Assembly (NCBI GenBank): GCA_026874595.1
Contig: CM049309.1
Coordinates: forward strand, 41,493,079 to 41,557,078
Direction: 5' to 3'
Origin: Sipunculus nudus
Taxonomy: Eukaryota; Annelida; Sipuncula; Golfingiida; Sipunculidae
DNA: 64,000 bases
The position numbers were made by a program, and so were the translations under genes. Position 1 is the first letter of the stretch. Every line of letters starts with the position of its first letter. Positions 26,175 through 37,700 of the stretch are shown one piece after another. Below the pieces are notes generated by a model. That model had not been told where the DNA came from and did not search any database. It was given only the letters and a program-made list of their open reading frames with translations.

Positions 26175-26449
26175 TAGTGAATATTTGATGCGGTTCAACA
26201 ACTCCAGTGATTGATTAGCTCTGTTACAATGGCTCTGGTCCATGGCACGGACAAAGGAAATAGCTTCATACCACAATGGAAAGGAAGACTTTGAATAAAA
26301 ATTAGAATGGTGATTCAGATCACCTCCAAAATTCAATGGATTGTTCCTCGGGTGTTATCCTAACACTCCACCAAGGTTCATCAAAGTCTGTTCATAACTT
26401 TTTATGTATAAAATTGTCCAAAATCAGACCAAAATACAAAAGGTAAATC

Positions 26450-26450
<1 letters not shown>

Positions 26451-26510
<60 letters not shown>
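26451..26510. repeat. (TA)n microsatellite
   Basis: About 30 TA dinucleotides, followed by a short CA-rich tail. Confidence 0.95.
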
Positions 26511-26516
<6 letters not shown>

Positions 26517-26603
26517 GCACAAACACACACACATTAATATATATACATATTTAAATTTCATAATTCATTTTAAATTTCGTAATTAAGGGGCAGCAAGCCC
26601 CAT

Positions 26604-26617
26604 CCCCCCCCCCCCGG
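26604..26617. repeat. poly-C run
   Basis: A run of about 12 C followed by GGG. It is one of several G/C homopolymers in otherwise AT-rich sequence. Confidence 0.85.
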
Positions 26618-26700
26618 GTAGAGTGAATTCTGCTTGGAATGTCATTGATAAGTAATCCGGCAAAATGGGTAATCTGGTAATCGACTGTATATATATTTAT

Positions 26701-26701
26701 A

Positions 26702-26774
<73 letters not shown>

Positions 26775-26775
26775 T
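26701..26775. repeat. compound (GT)n(GA)n microsatellite with G run
   Basis: About 10 GT dinucleotides run into about 23 GA dinucleotides and end in a run of 8 G. Confidence 0.95.
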
Positions 26776-29700
26776 TGAGGGACAGCAGCACATATAATTT
26801 TGGTTGATCTCACTTAATCTTGGGTTTATTTATGAACATCTCCCGACATTGCCTTTTGAGATTGGCGCAAGTCTATTTCAAAGATTATATCTATATAGCA
26901 ACCTAAAGATTTGCACTGTCTAGCCTGTGATTAATGCACCATATTAACCCAGAATCGATGTTCTAGCAATAACTACGTATTACGCCCTTAATGTTTTCCT
27001 AGTTTCAAAAACATGTATACAAATATTTGTATATTACAGGACGGTACGCCTAACATTAACACTATTTGAACTGATAAAATTACGCGCACAATTAGCTCTT
27101 TATTATTTATACGCATGTTTCACATTAGAAATCCGCTTATCAGAGTGATTAACAGATGCACACCATGTAAACATAGACAAGTTCACAGTAAGCCGTGCCT
27201 CGCAGCGCAAGGTCTGAGTTGCCGTGTAGAGGCGTGTAGCTATGGTATAAACGCTAACCACTCCACAGAGCCGGTTAGCTTGTTTAAACAAAGCTTCGAT
27301 CGAATCCCATTTTGTCTGCGTTCCATTGTGCCGGGCAACTACGAGCGTATAAGGTTCACTTTGGGACAAACTGGTGGAGGTCTAACTCCTGCAGACGTGC
27401 TGATTACAAGCTGACGGGTCAGGCAATCGGTACATATCAGCAGGTAAGCACAGGTACACATTTTTGTATTCATATCTATATGTATGTCACCGGGAATGAG
27501 TGACAGACCTGCCATTATTCTGGAAGTACGTGGTTTGGACATACCCTTGTTTATATGTACAGTGTATATATATTCACAACACGTAATATAAACACAAAAC
27601 GATATGACAAATATTGGCCTATGGTATACCAAGTTACAATTACCCGGTCGCCAGGAATCGACTTTATAATTAGTGTAATTGATATACGCTTGAACTGGTG
27701 CATATGGAAGAAAATATGTATAATTTATGCTATGTATATATATTTGTTGTTAAAGCAATATAAACTGATATAAGTGCTCGTTACTTATCACTTGGCATAT
27801 TGTCCATACAATTTTCCCTTATAATAACGGATTCACTAGAAATGTTCAAAACAGGCCCGCCTGCTGACAAACGATTGTATAATTTAGATTACAGTTATCC
27901 CAAACAGTGATGACTGAAAAACAGAGCTACATACATTGAGAAGCCCTGAAGTAAGGCTCTTCAGTAATTTCGTTTACATGTCTCAGGTGTATACTGCAGC
28001 ATACATTCTGCCAGTACATCATATCATGCATGTTCCGCCAATGTGCAAGACAAAGGAAAAGTCTTCATCATGACAACGGTTATGTTCATTTCCTTATTAG
28101 TCTTTTCTATTTTTGTAATTACACTTTGCTGTAAATTACATCTGTCAGAACCGAGACGGTACAATTTACTTCTTCACTATTGATAAGGCTCATGCGGTTG
28201 CTAAAGTTATAATTTATTTCTTCTTGGGGGGGGGATTTTCTAAAGTACTCCGGAGTAAAAATTTAAAAAACGACAATTTTTTATATCCAAATTTCTTGAT
28301 TTTGCCCTGGATTTCGCTGGATCTAATTTTTGGCTGATTTTCGAAAACTTCCGTATTTCCTAAACAGAATTAGGGGGTCAGGATTGAACAATTTCGATAG
28401 ATATGACGAGAATCTAACGGGAAGTTTTCATATATAAATATACACCCAGCAGGCATATCTGCATATATAAGCAAGGCTACATGGTTTCACAGTAAAGGAA
28501 AAGTCAGGTTATAGGAAATAAAATTCTGATATAAATTTAAGTGTGGAAATTTAATGGAAACATAAATCAGTTTTATATATGTGTGTATGCCTGTACCTTT
28601 AAACATCAACATGAAATTAAGCTATTACAATGCAGAAAGTTCATCGTCATATACACGTGTATTTCAGTTATGGCATCCGCATTATCCGTAAAAGTAGTCA
28701 AATACCTTATAGTGGCTTTGGTATCGGACATTCTTGATTGGAACAATGGGCCCAGTTCTCTTTATCCAACATATAATTATGTGCCTCATATATCCGTGCT
28801 GGAGCTGTCTATCGGGAGAATGTTGATATCGGTTATCGGTACGGTATGCTGATCAATTATCGATCAAATTAAGGACGAGCAGCTGTAGTGATAAGCATTC
28901 AATACTCGAAAAAAATAATGCAATATCTTGATAAAGCAGGAAAAAACCTGTACCTTTCCCGCTTAATTTCACTTTGAATTTCCCTGAAACATCTTCATAG
29001 ACTCAAAATCATTTCCTGTGCGCTGTATATGATGAATAATCTTAAATCGTTCGGTCTGCTTTGCAAGTCTATAAAAACTATTTAGTTTCTATGTTAATAC
29101 TTGTCAGAGTTAGCCTAATTTCTTTTATTCTTGATTTGATTATAAGAGCAATGTAACAACTGCATCCGACCGTGAGCCCTCTCATTTAATACATTTAAAT
29201 GTAGCTGGCAGAGTTACCAAAGTCTTTATGACACCACAGTCACTAGTTTCCCTATTTATGGGTGTGATGTTATCGGGAAACGGACGAAACTCTGCCCTAT
29301 ATAAATGAGTAAATAGTCGTGCCTTATATACTTCGTGCGGAGAACGCGTGTATCACAAAAGAGGTACCGCAAAACTTATTTGTCTATGGATTGGTTTTCT
29401 TCAGATTTACCCTAAAATAAGGATTCAAGCGACTGTGATGACACGTAGGTTGGGCGAGACAGAATTGGAATTAGCCCATTAAAATACCTTAGAAAAACCG
29501 GACAAAAAGAGCTGCCAAAGTTTTTATACAAGCACGTCCGATTTGTTCCAGTATTATAAGTACTTGCGTGCTGGTTTAACCTTTAACATGATTGGATATA
29601 TTGGGGCGTGATATTGGATTGTTAATCTGCGAAATGTTTTTGCTATGGCCAGAAGCAGTAAGAATAATTTAATTTTACTCTCTATTTGTCTTTATCATTG

Positions 29701-30414
29701 GAGCGAACTTCACAGTTCATGTTTGATTAGCAAATTATAGGGATATTTGAGGTTAGATTTAAAGAGGAACATAGTAGGGTAACATTTTATCAAGCCTCTT
29801 ACCCATGCATGGGGAGGTGAGGCTTATAAGGTTGGTAAATTTGTTCCATATCGAAATTTTGGTAGATTTTTTTTTTTTGGGGGGGGGGGGAGGGGGGGGG
29901 GGGCTCTTAGGTGTGTAGCTGATGTTTTCCCTTTCTTCATGCTTCTCTTAATGTTAGCTTCATTTCTCAAATACGGCTGATTTTTCATTGGTCAAGGTAT
30001 AAGAATATTATATAAGATATTTTTTTTCTATATTCACGATCTTAGTAGTCCTAAAACATTATTTCAATTTTAATTTTTTAAATCAATTTGTATGGAATTA
30101 CCTTCTTAAATGTTTCTAATTAAATGCCTTTCCTCATAATTATACATTATTTCTGGAATTTTCTTGTTTTTTTTCTTATATACTTCTTTCATGAAATTAT
30201 AAAAAAAAATTTTTCTTAAATGATTTTATGTTCTTACCCTGTTGATATCTTTCTGGAATTTTCGAGTGACTTTTCGGCTTAAATGTTTTCTTCAACATAT
30301 AGAATAAGATATAAGAACATATATGAAAAAAATCATATATTCTAATGCTACATTTAAAACCGTCAGGTATGTCTGTTTAATAAAAAGCAAATACAAGAAA
30401 AGTGACCATTTACA

Positions 30415-30420
<6 letters not shown>
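26776..30420. other. non-coding stretch of about 3.6 kb
   Basis: No gene is supported. G-runs occur at about 28226-28234 and 29879-29903. The segment 27100-27420 is less AT-rich and holds opposing open frames of 88 and 99 codons without domain content; it may be a fragment of an old transposon. Confidence 0.4.
29879..29903. repeat. T-run to G-run tract
   Basis: A run of T followed by about 24 G with a single A interruption: a potential G-quadruplex and a likely sequencing-error spot. Confidence 0.85.

Positions 30421-30503
<83 letters not shown>
30421..30503. repeat. (TA)n microsatellite
   Basis: About 40 TA dinucleotides with two single-base phase shifts. Confidence 0.95.
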
Positions 30504-33411
30504 CGTCAGTAAGTGTATATCTAAGGATGTATTTATTTTATGTTAAATTCAAATTTTATCCGTATTAGTGTACACACGTCGCAATTTGATATGCGACCAA
30601 GGCGTAAACGTGCGTAGATTTTTCTCGCATGCTCGGTTTTTCTGTCTATTAGTGTTAATGGACTGGATGCAAAACCGTGAGGATTATTATATTATCATAT
30701 ATCTTTGTGATCATGTAATGTATAAAACGTGACCGGGGTATACATTAAAGAAACCAATCAATAAGTCTTTGATGTCGGCTTATCTTTGTTGTATTTGTTA
30801 CTCTCACAGGACAGAAGCTTCCCGTATCTGATAAATATATATATCTTTGGTGAAGTCATTATACACTAATCTATATACGCCACATTAAGGTTAACGGAGG
30901 GTGGCTTATTACATTGTATGTATAACCTATAGACCATGCGAAGGCGCTGACAATTTACTTCACAAAATGTTTTCCCCCGCACCTGACACGAATACGGTAA
31001 AGTCTATTTACATGTGCGCCCAAACGCAACATAATGGTGGCGAGGGTACAGTTAAGGTTGGTATATTGGTTGTTACTTCGGTTTGAATGGTGTCTATAAT
31101 GGCCCGATGCCAGAGTAAGCTCTCCAGCCATAGACTTTCTCAAATTGACCGCTCTCAAGATAAAAACGTCGGTAACTTGCTCCCTCCTGCGACCAAACAG
31201 TTCGCTCTTGTGTTAATGCCTCGAGGTCGTAAAGTGTCCTGTAACGGGTGGTCACTCTATTCATAAGCACTTGTATGAAGGCCGTCCGTGTATGTATATT
31301 CAGTCCTATATATACCGTTACTGTACGTAAACTCAGGGACACGAGACGCTAAGCTGCAATTCATGTGACTGATAGGCAGGTATGTTTGACTCAGTTTTTA
31401 CTCAAGATAAATTTAACGTGACTGGTATGTATATTACTCATGTGTTCATTGCCTCCGACATGCGTTCATCCCAGTTCGTGGGAGTGTTTGTGTGTGCATA
31501 ATTTGTTATGTGACGTACTTTTTGGGTTATAATTAATCTGCGAATACGAGAGTTCCAAAAATCGTATTTTCCATTTAACCCTTGTGTATTTGTGTGATTG
31601 TTAAAAATAAAACTCAAGCAGTCATAAACGGGATCTGATGAAATGTTTGGGCACAGTTTGATGAAGAATCGTTTAGATTTTGGTATGGATCCGGCACATA
31701 ATCTGGACCCAGGAACGTCGTAAAGGAATATTCACAAATGTACAGTCACTTATGCACGAATGAACATAGGACTATGTGCCGAATAAGTGAATGGGGGAGG
31801 ATTTGCATACATCAGAATACAGTTTTTTAGTTTTAGATGTATATTATACTGATTTAGTATTGGTGCCTTTCTTGGTTGCATGAAATATGTGGCCCATTAC
31901 ATCAGTCTTTGGTCCGTAACTGGCACACGAATTTGTCGCTCATTTGTCGCCAGTCTGATACGGCAACCTGGTTACAAATTAACTTTCGATAATTTTCCAC
32001 AGACTTGTTCTCGTCAAGAAGTAAGTTGATTGTGTTATATTGCCTTTATGTCAACATCCTGGCGCCCTCTCACGGTCGCTCAGCAACAGTGTAAATCAGG
32101 CGCGGACAGAAGTACATCAGCGCAGAACGGGACCGGTCATTAAACTATTTCCACGTGTTAGATTAACAACAAACAGACCTCGGTTCTTCCCAGTTGTGTT
32201 TATGGTCACGTGTGTAGCAGGTTGGTATTATTAACTTTGAAAAGTTCGTCTGTGTTTGGATTGTTCAGTTCTATAAACAGTGGTTCAAGAGTGGTCACGT
32301 GGGATTGATATACCTGCAGTTTGCATGAACAGAAGAAAAAGAAATAAATTGTTTTTCCAACCGAAAATTATTACAACATTTCAGCCATTTAAATATTAAA
32401 TACAATTTAAATGCATATTTGACATATTTGACCATGAACGTCCTTTTTGTATACTTGTTGCACAGAAGAGATATGCATGGGAACATGAAATGCCTGACAA
32501 AATACTAAGGTCTTTCTATAATTACGAATGAACTATCACAAGGTTTTATAAAAATTCAGAAACAAGATATTATTAGGTACTGTCCTTTCACAAATGTTTA
32601 AATATATGAAGCCTTTACATATATCGTGCACGTTTCTAAAAATTAAAATAGGGGTAATGCGTACTACCAACCGTTGCTTTATAATTGTGTCTTAATCAAT
32701 TCATCAATATCTAAAGATTTAAGTCTGTTAAAGTGAAGGCATAACTCAAAACCATATTTCTGTCGTTTTTCCCCCCGATCGCTTTGCATAGAAACAAAGA
32801 AAACCTTAATTTTTACATTCATTCAATGCTTTGCTGACCATATATTCTGTTTCATCAATCCCAAAAACTTTTACTATGCTTTTGGAATAAAGGTCAAACA
32901 ATTGAGGTCTGTACAGATACATAGATTTCCATTTTACAATTATTTTACAAACGTAACAAATACATAATATTTTCTTAAAATTATAGTGAGAAAAAAGTTT
33001 TACATGGGATGGTGAAGAAAATAAAAGTATTGTACAGAGTGTAATGTGAAATTCATTGTCTTTATTAAATGTAATTGTCACAAGTAATTAGCCATTATCC
33101 AACTATTTATCTGTAACAAGTATAACATCCAGTGATTACGGGCCAATAGTTATTTATCAGAACTATGAGTGAATGCAATATATAAAAATCTCAGCTGTGG
33201 ATATGCGCACAACGTCAAATCGCACAATCTGTTTGATATGCCAATATATGCAATATAATCTCGCAATGTTGTATCAGAAATTTATACATCGTTATATGTT
33301 ATGTTCGTGTTTTGTTTACGATGTGTCTTAATGTAATTTAATCGAGGTCTTGCCATGTCAGGCAACAAACTGTTGTAGACGACCTTGTTTACACAGCGTA
33401 TGTTATATTGT
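30504..33411. other. non-coding stretch left of the BEL/Pao element
   Basis: No gene is supported. It holds the second copy of a dispersed repeat (31625-31800). A CTCF-like motif lies on the minus strand near 32058-32075 (CCGTGAGAGGGCGCCAGG). Confidence 0.4.
31625..31800 (-). repeat. dispersed repeat, copy 2
   Basis: Inverted relative of 7595-7765. The minus strand reads TTCACTTATTCGGC, TTCATTCGTGCATAAGTGA and ACCAAAATCTAAACGATTC in the same order and spacing. Confidence 0.7.
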
Positions 33412-33416
33412 ATAAT
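33412..33416. repeat. target-site duplication ATAAT (left)
   Basis: The five bases directly before the left LTR are identical to those directly after the right LTR (41606-41610). Five bases is typical of BEL/Pao integration. Confidence 0.93.
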
Positions 33417-34702
33417 TGGTGCAGACACAGACCAGATGCCCTTCCATTTCAAACACGAGGGAGTCGCCTTTAACATGCTTTATTGCATAAAGCTGGCGTT
33501 CTGAAATTACAGAAACAATAAACAAGTCCTTAAAACCACATACTGACTTGTTGTGACCCTTACTGTTTATAATATAAAGACATATCTGTATGAGTGTACC
33601 GCAACATTCTATACTCTAAGCAAATAGTCTCTGAAATATCCATAACTAGTCCTATATAGATAGACAGCTTTAAATTGAATTACAAAACAGTCCTATTGCA
33701 AGTATTATATCATACACTCCCTATTATTCAGTTTACCTAAACATTAATGTGCATGTTCAAATTGCAGTTATATTTACCTATGGAAACATTAATGACATAT
33801 ATAGCCATATAATAACGTTCTCTTTCTGGAAGAAGTTAAACTTAATCATAAATATTTAGAGCACTGTGAATCCTGACAATTAAATAATATAAGAGTCTCA
33901 TATAGTCTCTGGTCTTACAGGTGTTATCATAATGAAAACTATCAATTAAGCAATTACCACAAATAAGCACTACAACACAGAATGATGTAACCTGTGAAAT
34001 ATTTAAACCACTTGAATGTAATATGACATATTGACAAGCCTGTATGCATCCTACATGCATTCAATTTAATGTGAAAGCCTTCTTACAATCTTAAACAATA
34101 CCCCCAAATGCTCAGTCAAATATTCCAATACAGACAGATAAACAATGTGATTAAATTTACTGCCGGTATACAAAGTCTCAAACGATATAGTAATCTACCC
34201 TGATTTACCTTTGGTACAGACATCAAACGAATAATATTGCCAGAATACATGAACAGCACAGCAAACAAACATCTCGGAATACTTAAATTCGTCCTCAGTG
34301 TCAAACTCGCATATTAAATTAAGCTTTAATGCTGAAAACCGTATGAAACTCATCCTCGGCGTCAAACTCAAACATATTAAACTCGACCGCAGTACAAAGT
34401 GGGATTCTTATGATTTCACATTTAAAACATAACTTTTATAACTCACAGAGATGCAGTTTCACCGCACAATGCACACAAAATCAATAACAAGGCCACAATA
34501 CCTGAGGAGTGAGTCTCCCTCGGCCCGAAACCACAAGAAATCGTCACAAGTGATGAAAAAGCGCCGCTGGACCGCTCACGGGTCCCGCGCCCCAAACCCC
34601 TCGACCTTCACCTTGCCAAACTCGCATTAAAACAAAAGGGGAGCGGTCCCAAAACCAATTACGCGGGACCATTCTCACTATGAAGTCGCGCTATACGAAA
34701 CA
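33417..34702 (-). repeat. 3' LTR of the BEL/Pao element
   Basis: 1286 bp, TG...CA. In element orientation a TATAAAAG lies at 34433-34440, and AATAAA (plus-strand TTTATT) lies at 33479-33484, about 65 bases before the LTR end. That order is expected for a promoter followed by a polyadenylation signal. Open frames of 62 and 72 codons inside are duplicated in the other LTR and are not genes. Confidence 0.95.
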
Positions 34703-34711
34703 CCCTCCGGG
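34703..34711 (-). other. polypurine tract candidate
   Basis: The minus strand reads CCGGAGGG directly before the 3' LTR. Its position fits the plus-strand primer of reverse transcription, although the tract is short. Confidence 0.5.
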
Positions 34712-34728
34712 GGCCAGAGATGGACGGA

Positions 34729-37700
34729 TTATGACTCGGCTTCCAATAGCAGACAACATCTTTGGACTGACCGTTTGTATTCTCCGTTCTTGGTTCTGAC
34801 CTTGACGTTCCTGATGATGCCGTCCTGCCCCGGATAGACCTCGAGAAGTCTGCCCATGTCCCACCTGCCTCGTGGCGCTGCTGAGTCTACGAGCAAGACA
34901 ACATCTCCGGGTTTCAACTGTCGCCCCTTTGTTTTCCATTTGACTCGTCTGGTCAATGTCGGTAGATATTCTGATATGAAACGTTGCCATATCCGTTTGA
35001 CCATGGCTTGTACGAATTCGAATCGCTTGTGTAAGTTCTTTGTTTCCTCAAATGGGCCTTGTGGTATGTCAACAGTAGCTCGTCCCAACAGAAAATGGTT
35101 TGGTGTTAGTGGCTGTAAGTCGTTTGGATCATTCGGAGAATAACCTATGGGTCTTGAATTTAACAAAGCCTTAACCTCTGCGAAAACTGTAGACATCTCG
35201 TTCCATGTCAGCCTTTGGTCTCCTATTACTTTCATTGCACGTTTTACCTGCTTTATGAGGCTTTCGTAGAATCCCCCCTGATTCGGACTAAGTGGTGTGA
35301 TAAACTTCCACGTCATCGAATGTAGCATCGCAAATTCCTTGAGTTCTTGACGCCCTGCTTGCACGAGTTTTTTAAGTTCCTTTTCTGTTCCGACGAATGA
35401 CGTCCCATTGTCACTAATAATTGTAGTCGGCCATCCGTGCGTGCTAACAAAACGCCTGAGAGCCTGGAGGAAGGCCTGGGTTGATAAGTCGTCGACAATC
35501 TCCAAATGAACCGCGCGGACGGTTCCACACGTGAAAATTGCTCCCCATGCCTTTCTGGATTGGGTCCTTCCGAACTTTAGGTTGAATGGCCCAAATAAGT
35601 CAACGCCTGTTGTTGTAAAGGGTGGTGATTGCACCCTCATTCTCTCTGGGGGAAGATCCGCCATGAGTGTAGTGTGTGGCAGTTGCCTTAACTTCCGACA
35701 AACAATACATTTCCTGACAATTAATTTTGCTAAATTCCGCCCTCGCGTTATCCAGTACCTCCGTCTTGCTTCACATAATGTCCTTTCTGCTCCTGGATGG
35801 ATCGCCTTTGAATGGGCATCAGCCATGACCAACTTCGCTATATGGCTTGAGCCTGGTAACAGAACTGGATGCACTTGGTCATACGACAAATTTGAACGTT
35901 TAAGCCTGCCTCCTACTCTTACAATCCCTTCCTTTTCAAATGGGGAAAGGTCACTGTATTGTTGCCTCCAGTCACCCAAGTCCTCTTGGGCTTTCAAGAT
36001 CCAGTGTCTCTCTGATGTCTCAATTTCGCGCGGTGATAATGTGTCCCTCCGCTTATCCTTATTTCTGGCATTGTGCAGAAACCTGTAACACCAGGCTGTG
36101 ACTCGAAGCATCTTATGCCAATCAGAAAAATCTCTGCACTCAATGAAAGATGTGGCCTTTGTTACACCGCAGACCAGTTTCTTGGGTTGTTTTCTCTCTG
36201 GATCTTCCAGGGGAGTGCCATCCTGAGCTGGCTGTTCTGGCCAATCCCTTTCTGATCTCACAAGAAATTCTGGTCCCTTAAACCAACGTCCCTTCAAATC
36301 TGTCACTTTGAGACCTCGACTCAGATCGTCAGCAGGGTTTTTGTCTGTGGGTATGAACCTCCAGTGTGGGGGATCCCATGTCGCTTGAATCTCCGCCACC
36401 CGGACACCCACAAACTGCTTTAAATTATGGGACTCTGATTTGATCCAATGAAGCACGATTCTGGAATCTGTCCAAATTGTCGTGGTTAAACCCGTTCGTA
36501 GCTCCTCATGAATGGTTTTAGCCAATCTGGATCCGATCAATGCTGCTGCCAATTCCAATCTTGGGATTGTTGTTTGACGTAATGGTGCCACTCTAGCTTT
36601 GGCAGCAATCAGCTGGATATACGGTGTGGTAGAACCAAGCGACTTTGTCCGAATATATGCGATAGCGCCATACGCCACCGAACTGGCATCCGTAAATACA
36701 TGCAATTCTGCTTTCTGTCCTATTGCCTCTGGTTTCACGCATCTTGGAATCTCTAGTCCTTCAAGACTCTTCAGTTCCTCAAATAGCCTACCCCATAAGT
36801 CTTGATAATCTTCCGGGAGTGGGTCATCCCATTCCATGCCCAACTTCCAAGTGTTCTGCATCGCAATTCTGGTTTTGATAGTCACTGCAGCAGCAAGACC
36901 AAGCGGATCATATATCATTGACAATCTCGATAATACTATCCTCTTGGTCAGTATACCCGGTTTCATTTCCTTTACCTGAAAGTGAAGCATATCTGTCGTC
37001 GGTTTCCAACAGACGCCGAGAGTTTTGACACTGTCCTGACCATCAAGACTTACATCTTGTGTGCAACCGTTATCGTGATCCTGCACTGCCTGAAGTTTCT
37101 TCCTTATATCAGAAGAACAAATCCACTCTTTGATCTGGAAGCTAGCACTGCCGAGGATCACTTCAATGGCTGCTTTTAGTCTATCTGCTTCCTGAAACGT
37201 AGCACATGAGTGAATGATGTCGTCAACATACCGATCACGTTTAAGAAGCACAGCTGCTTCTGGAAATCTGGACCGAAACTCTTCGGCTACCTTGAGCACC
37301 ACAAAACTGGCCATAGATGGTGACGGTTTATCACCGAAAGTGACCCTTGTCAAACGATAGACCTTCGGTTCTTTTGAGACATCCATGTCTCGCCAAAGAA
37401 AGCGGTGGACATGTGTATCTTCCTCCATTAGACACACCTGAAGAAACATCTTGGATATATCTCCTATGAAGGCCACCGGTTCTTCTCTGAAGCGAAGAAG
37501 CACGCCAAAAAGGTCCCCAATCAGGCATGGTCCCTTGTACAGAAGCGAATTCAATGATACCCCTTTGTAGGTGCATGCTGGGTCAAACACAATCCTCAAA
37601 GGAGTGCTTGGTTTATCTGGTCTGTAAACCCCATGGTGAGGAAGGTAGAACACTGGTTTTCTGCCTCTGTCTATTTCAGCTGGGGTAAGCTGAACTGCCC

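Noticed and set aside
27180-27340. tRNA-like phrases (GTTAGCTTGTTTAAAC and TTCGATCGAATCCC)
   Set aside because: Spacing is too short for a tRNA, no cloverleaf stems form, and no second copy is seen.
33842-34304. Open frames of 62 and 72 codons, repeated at 40745-41207
   Set aside because: They lie in the two LTRs; the duplication is the LTR itself.
35531-36088. 185-codon plus-strand frame
   Set aside because: Antisense shadow of the gag-pol frame with no independent motif.
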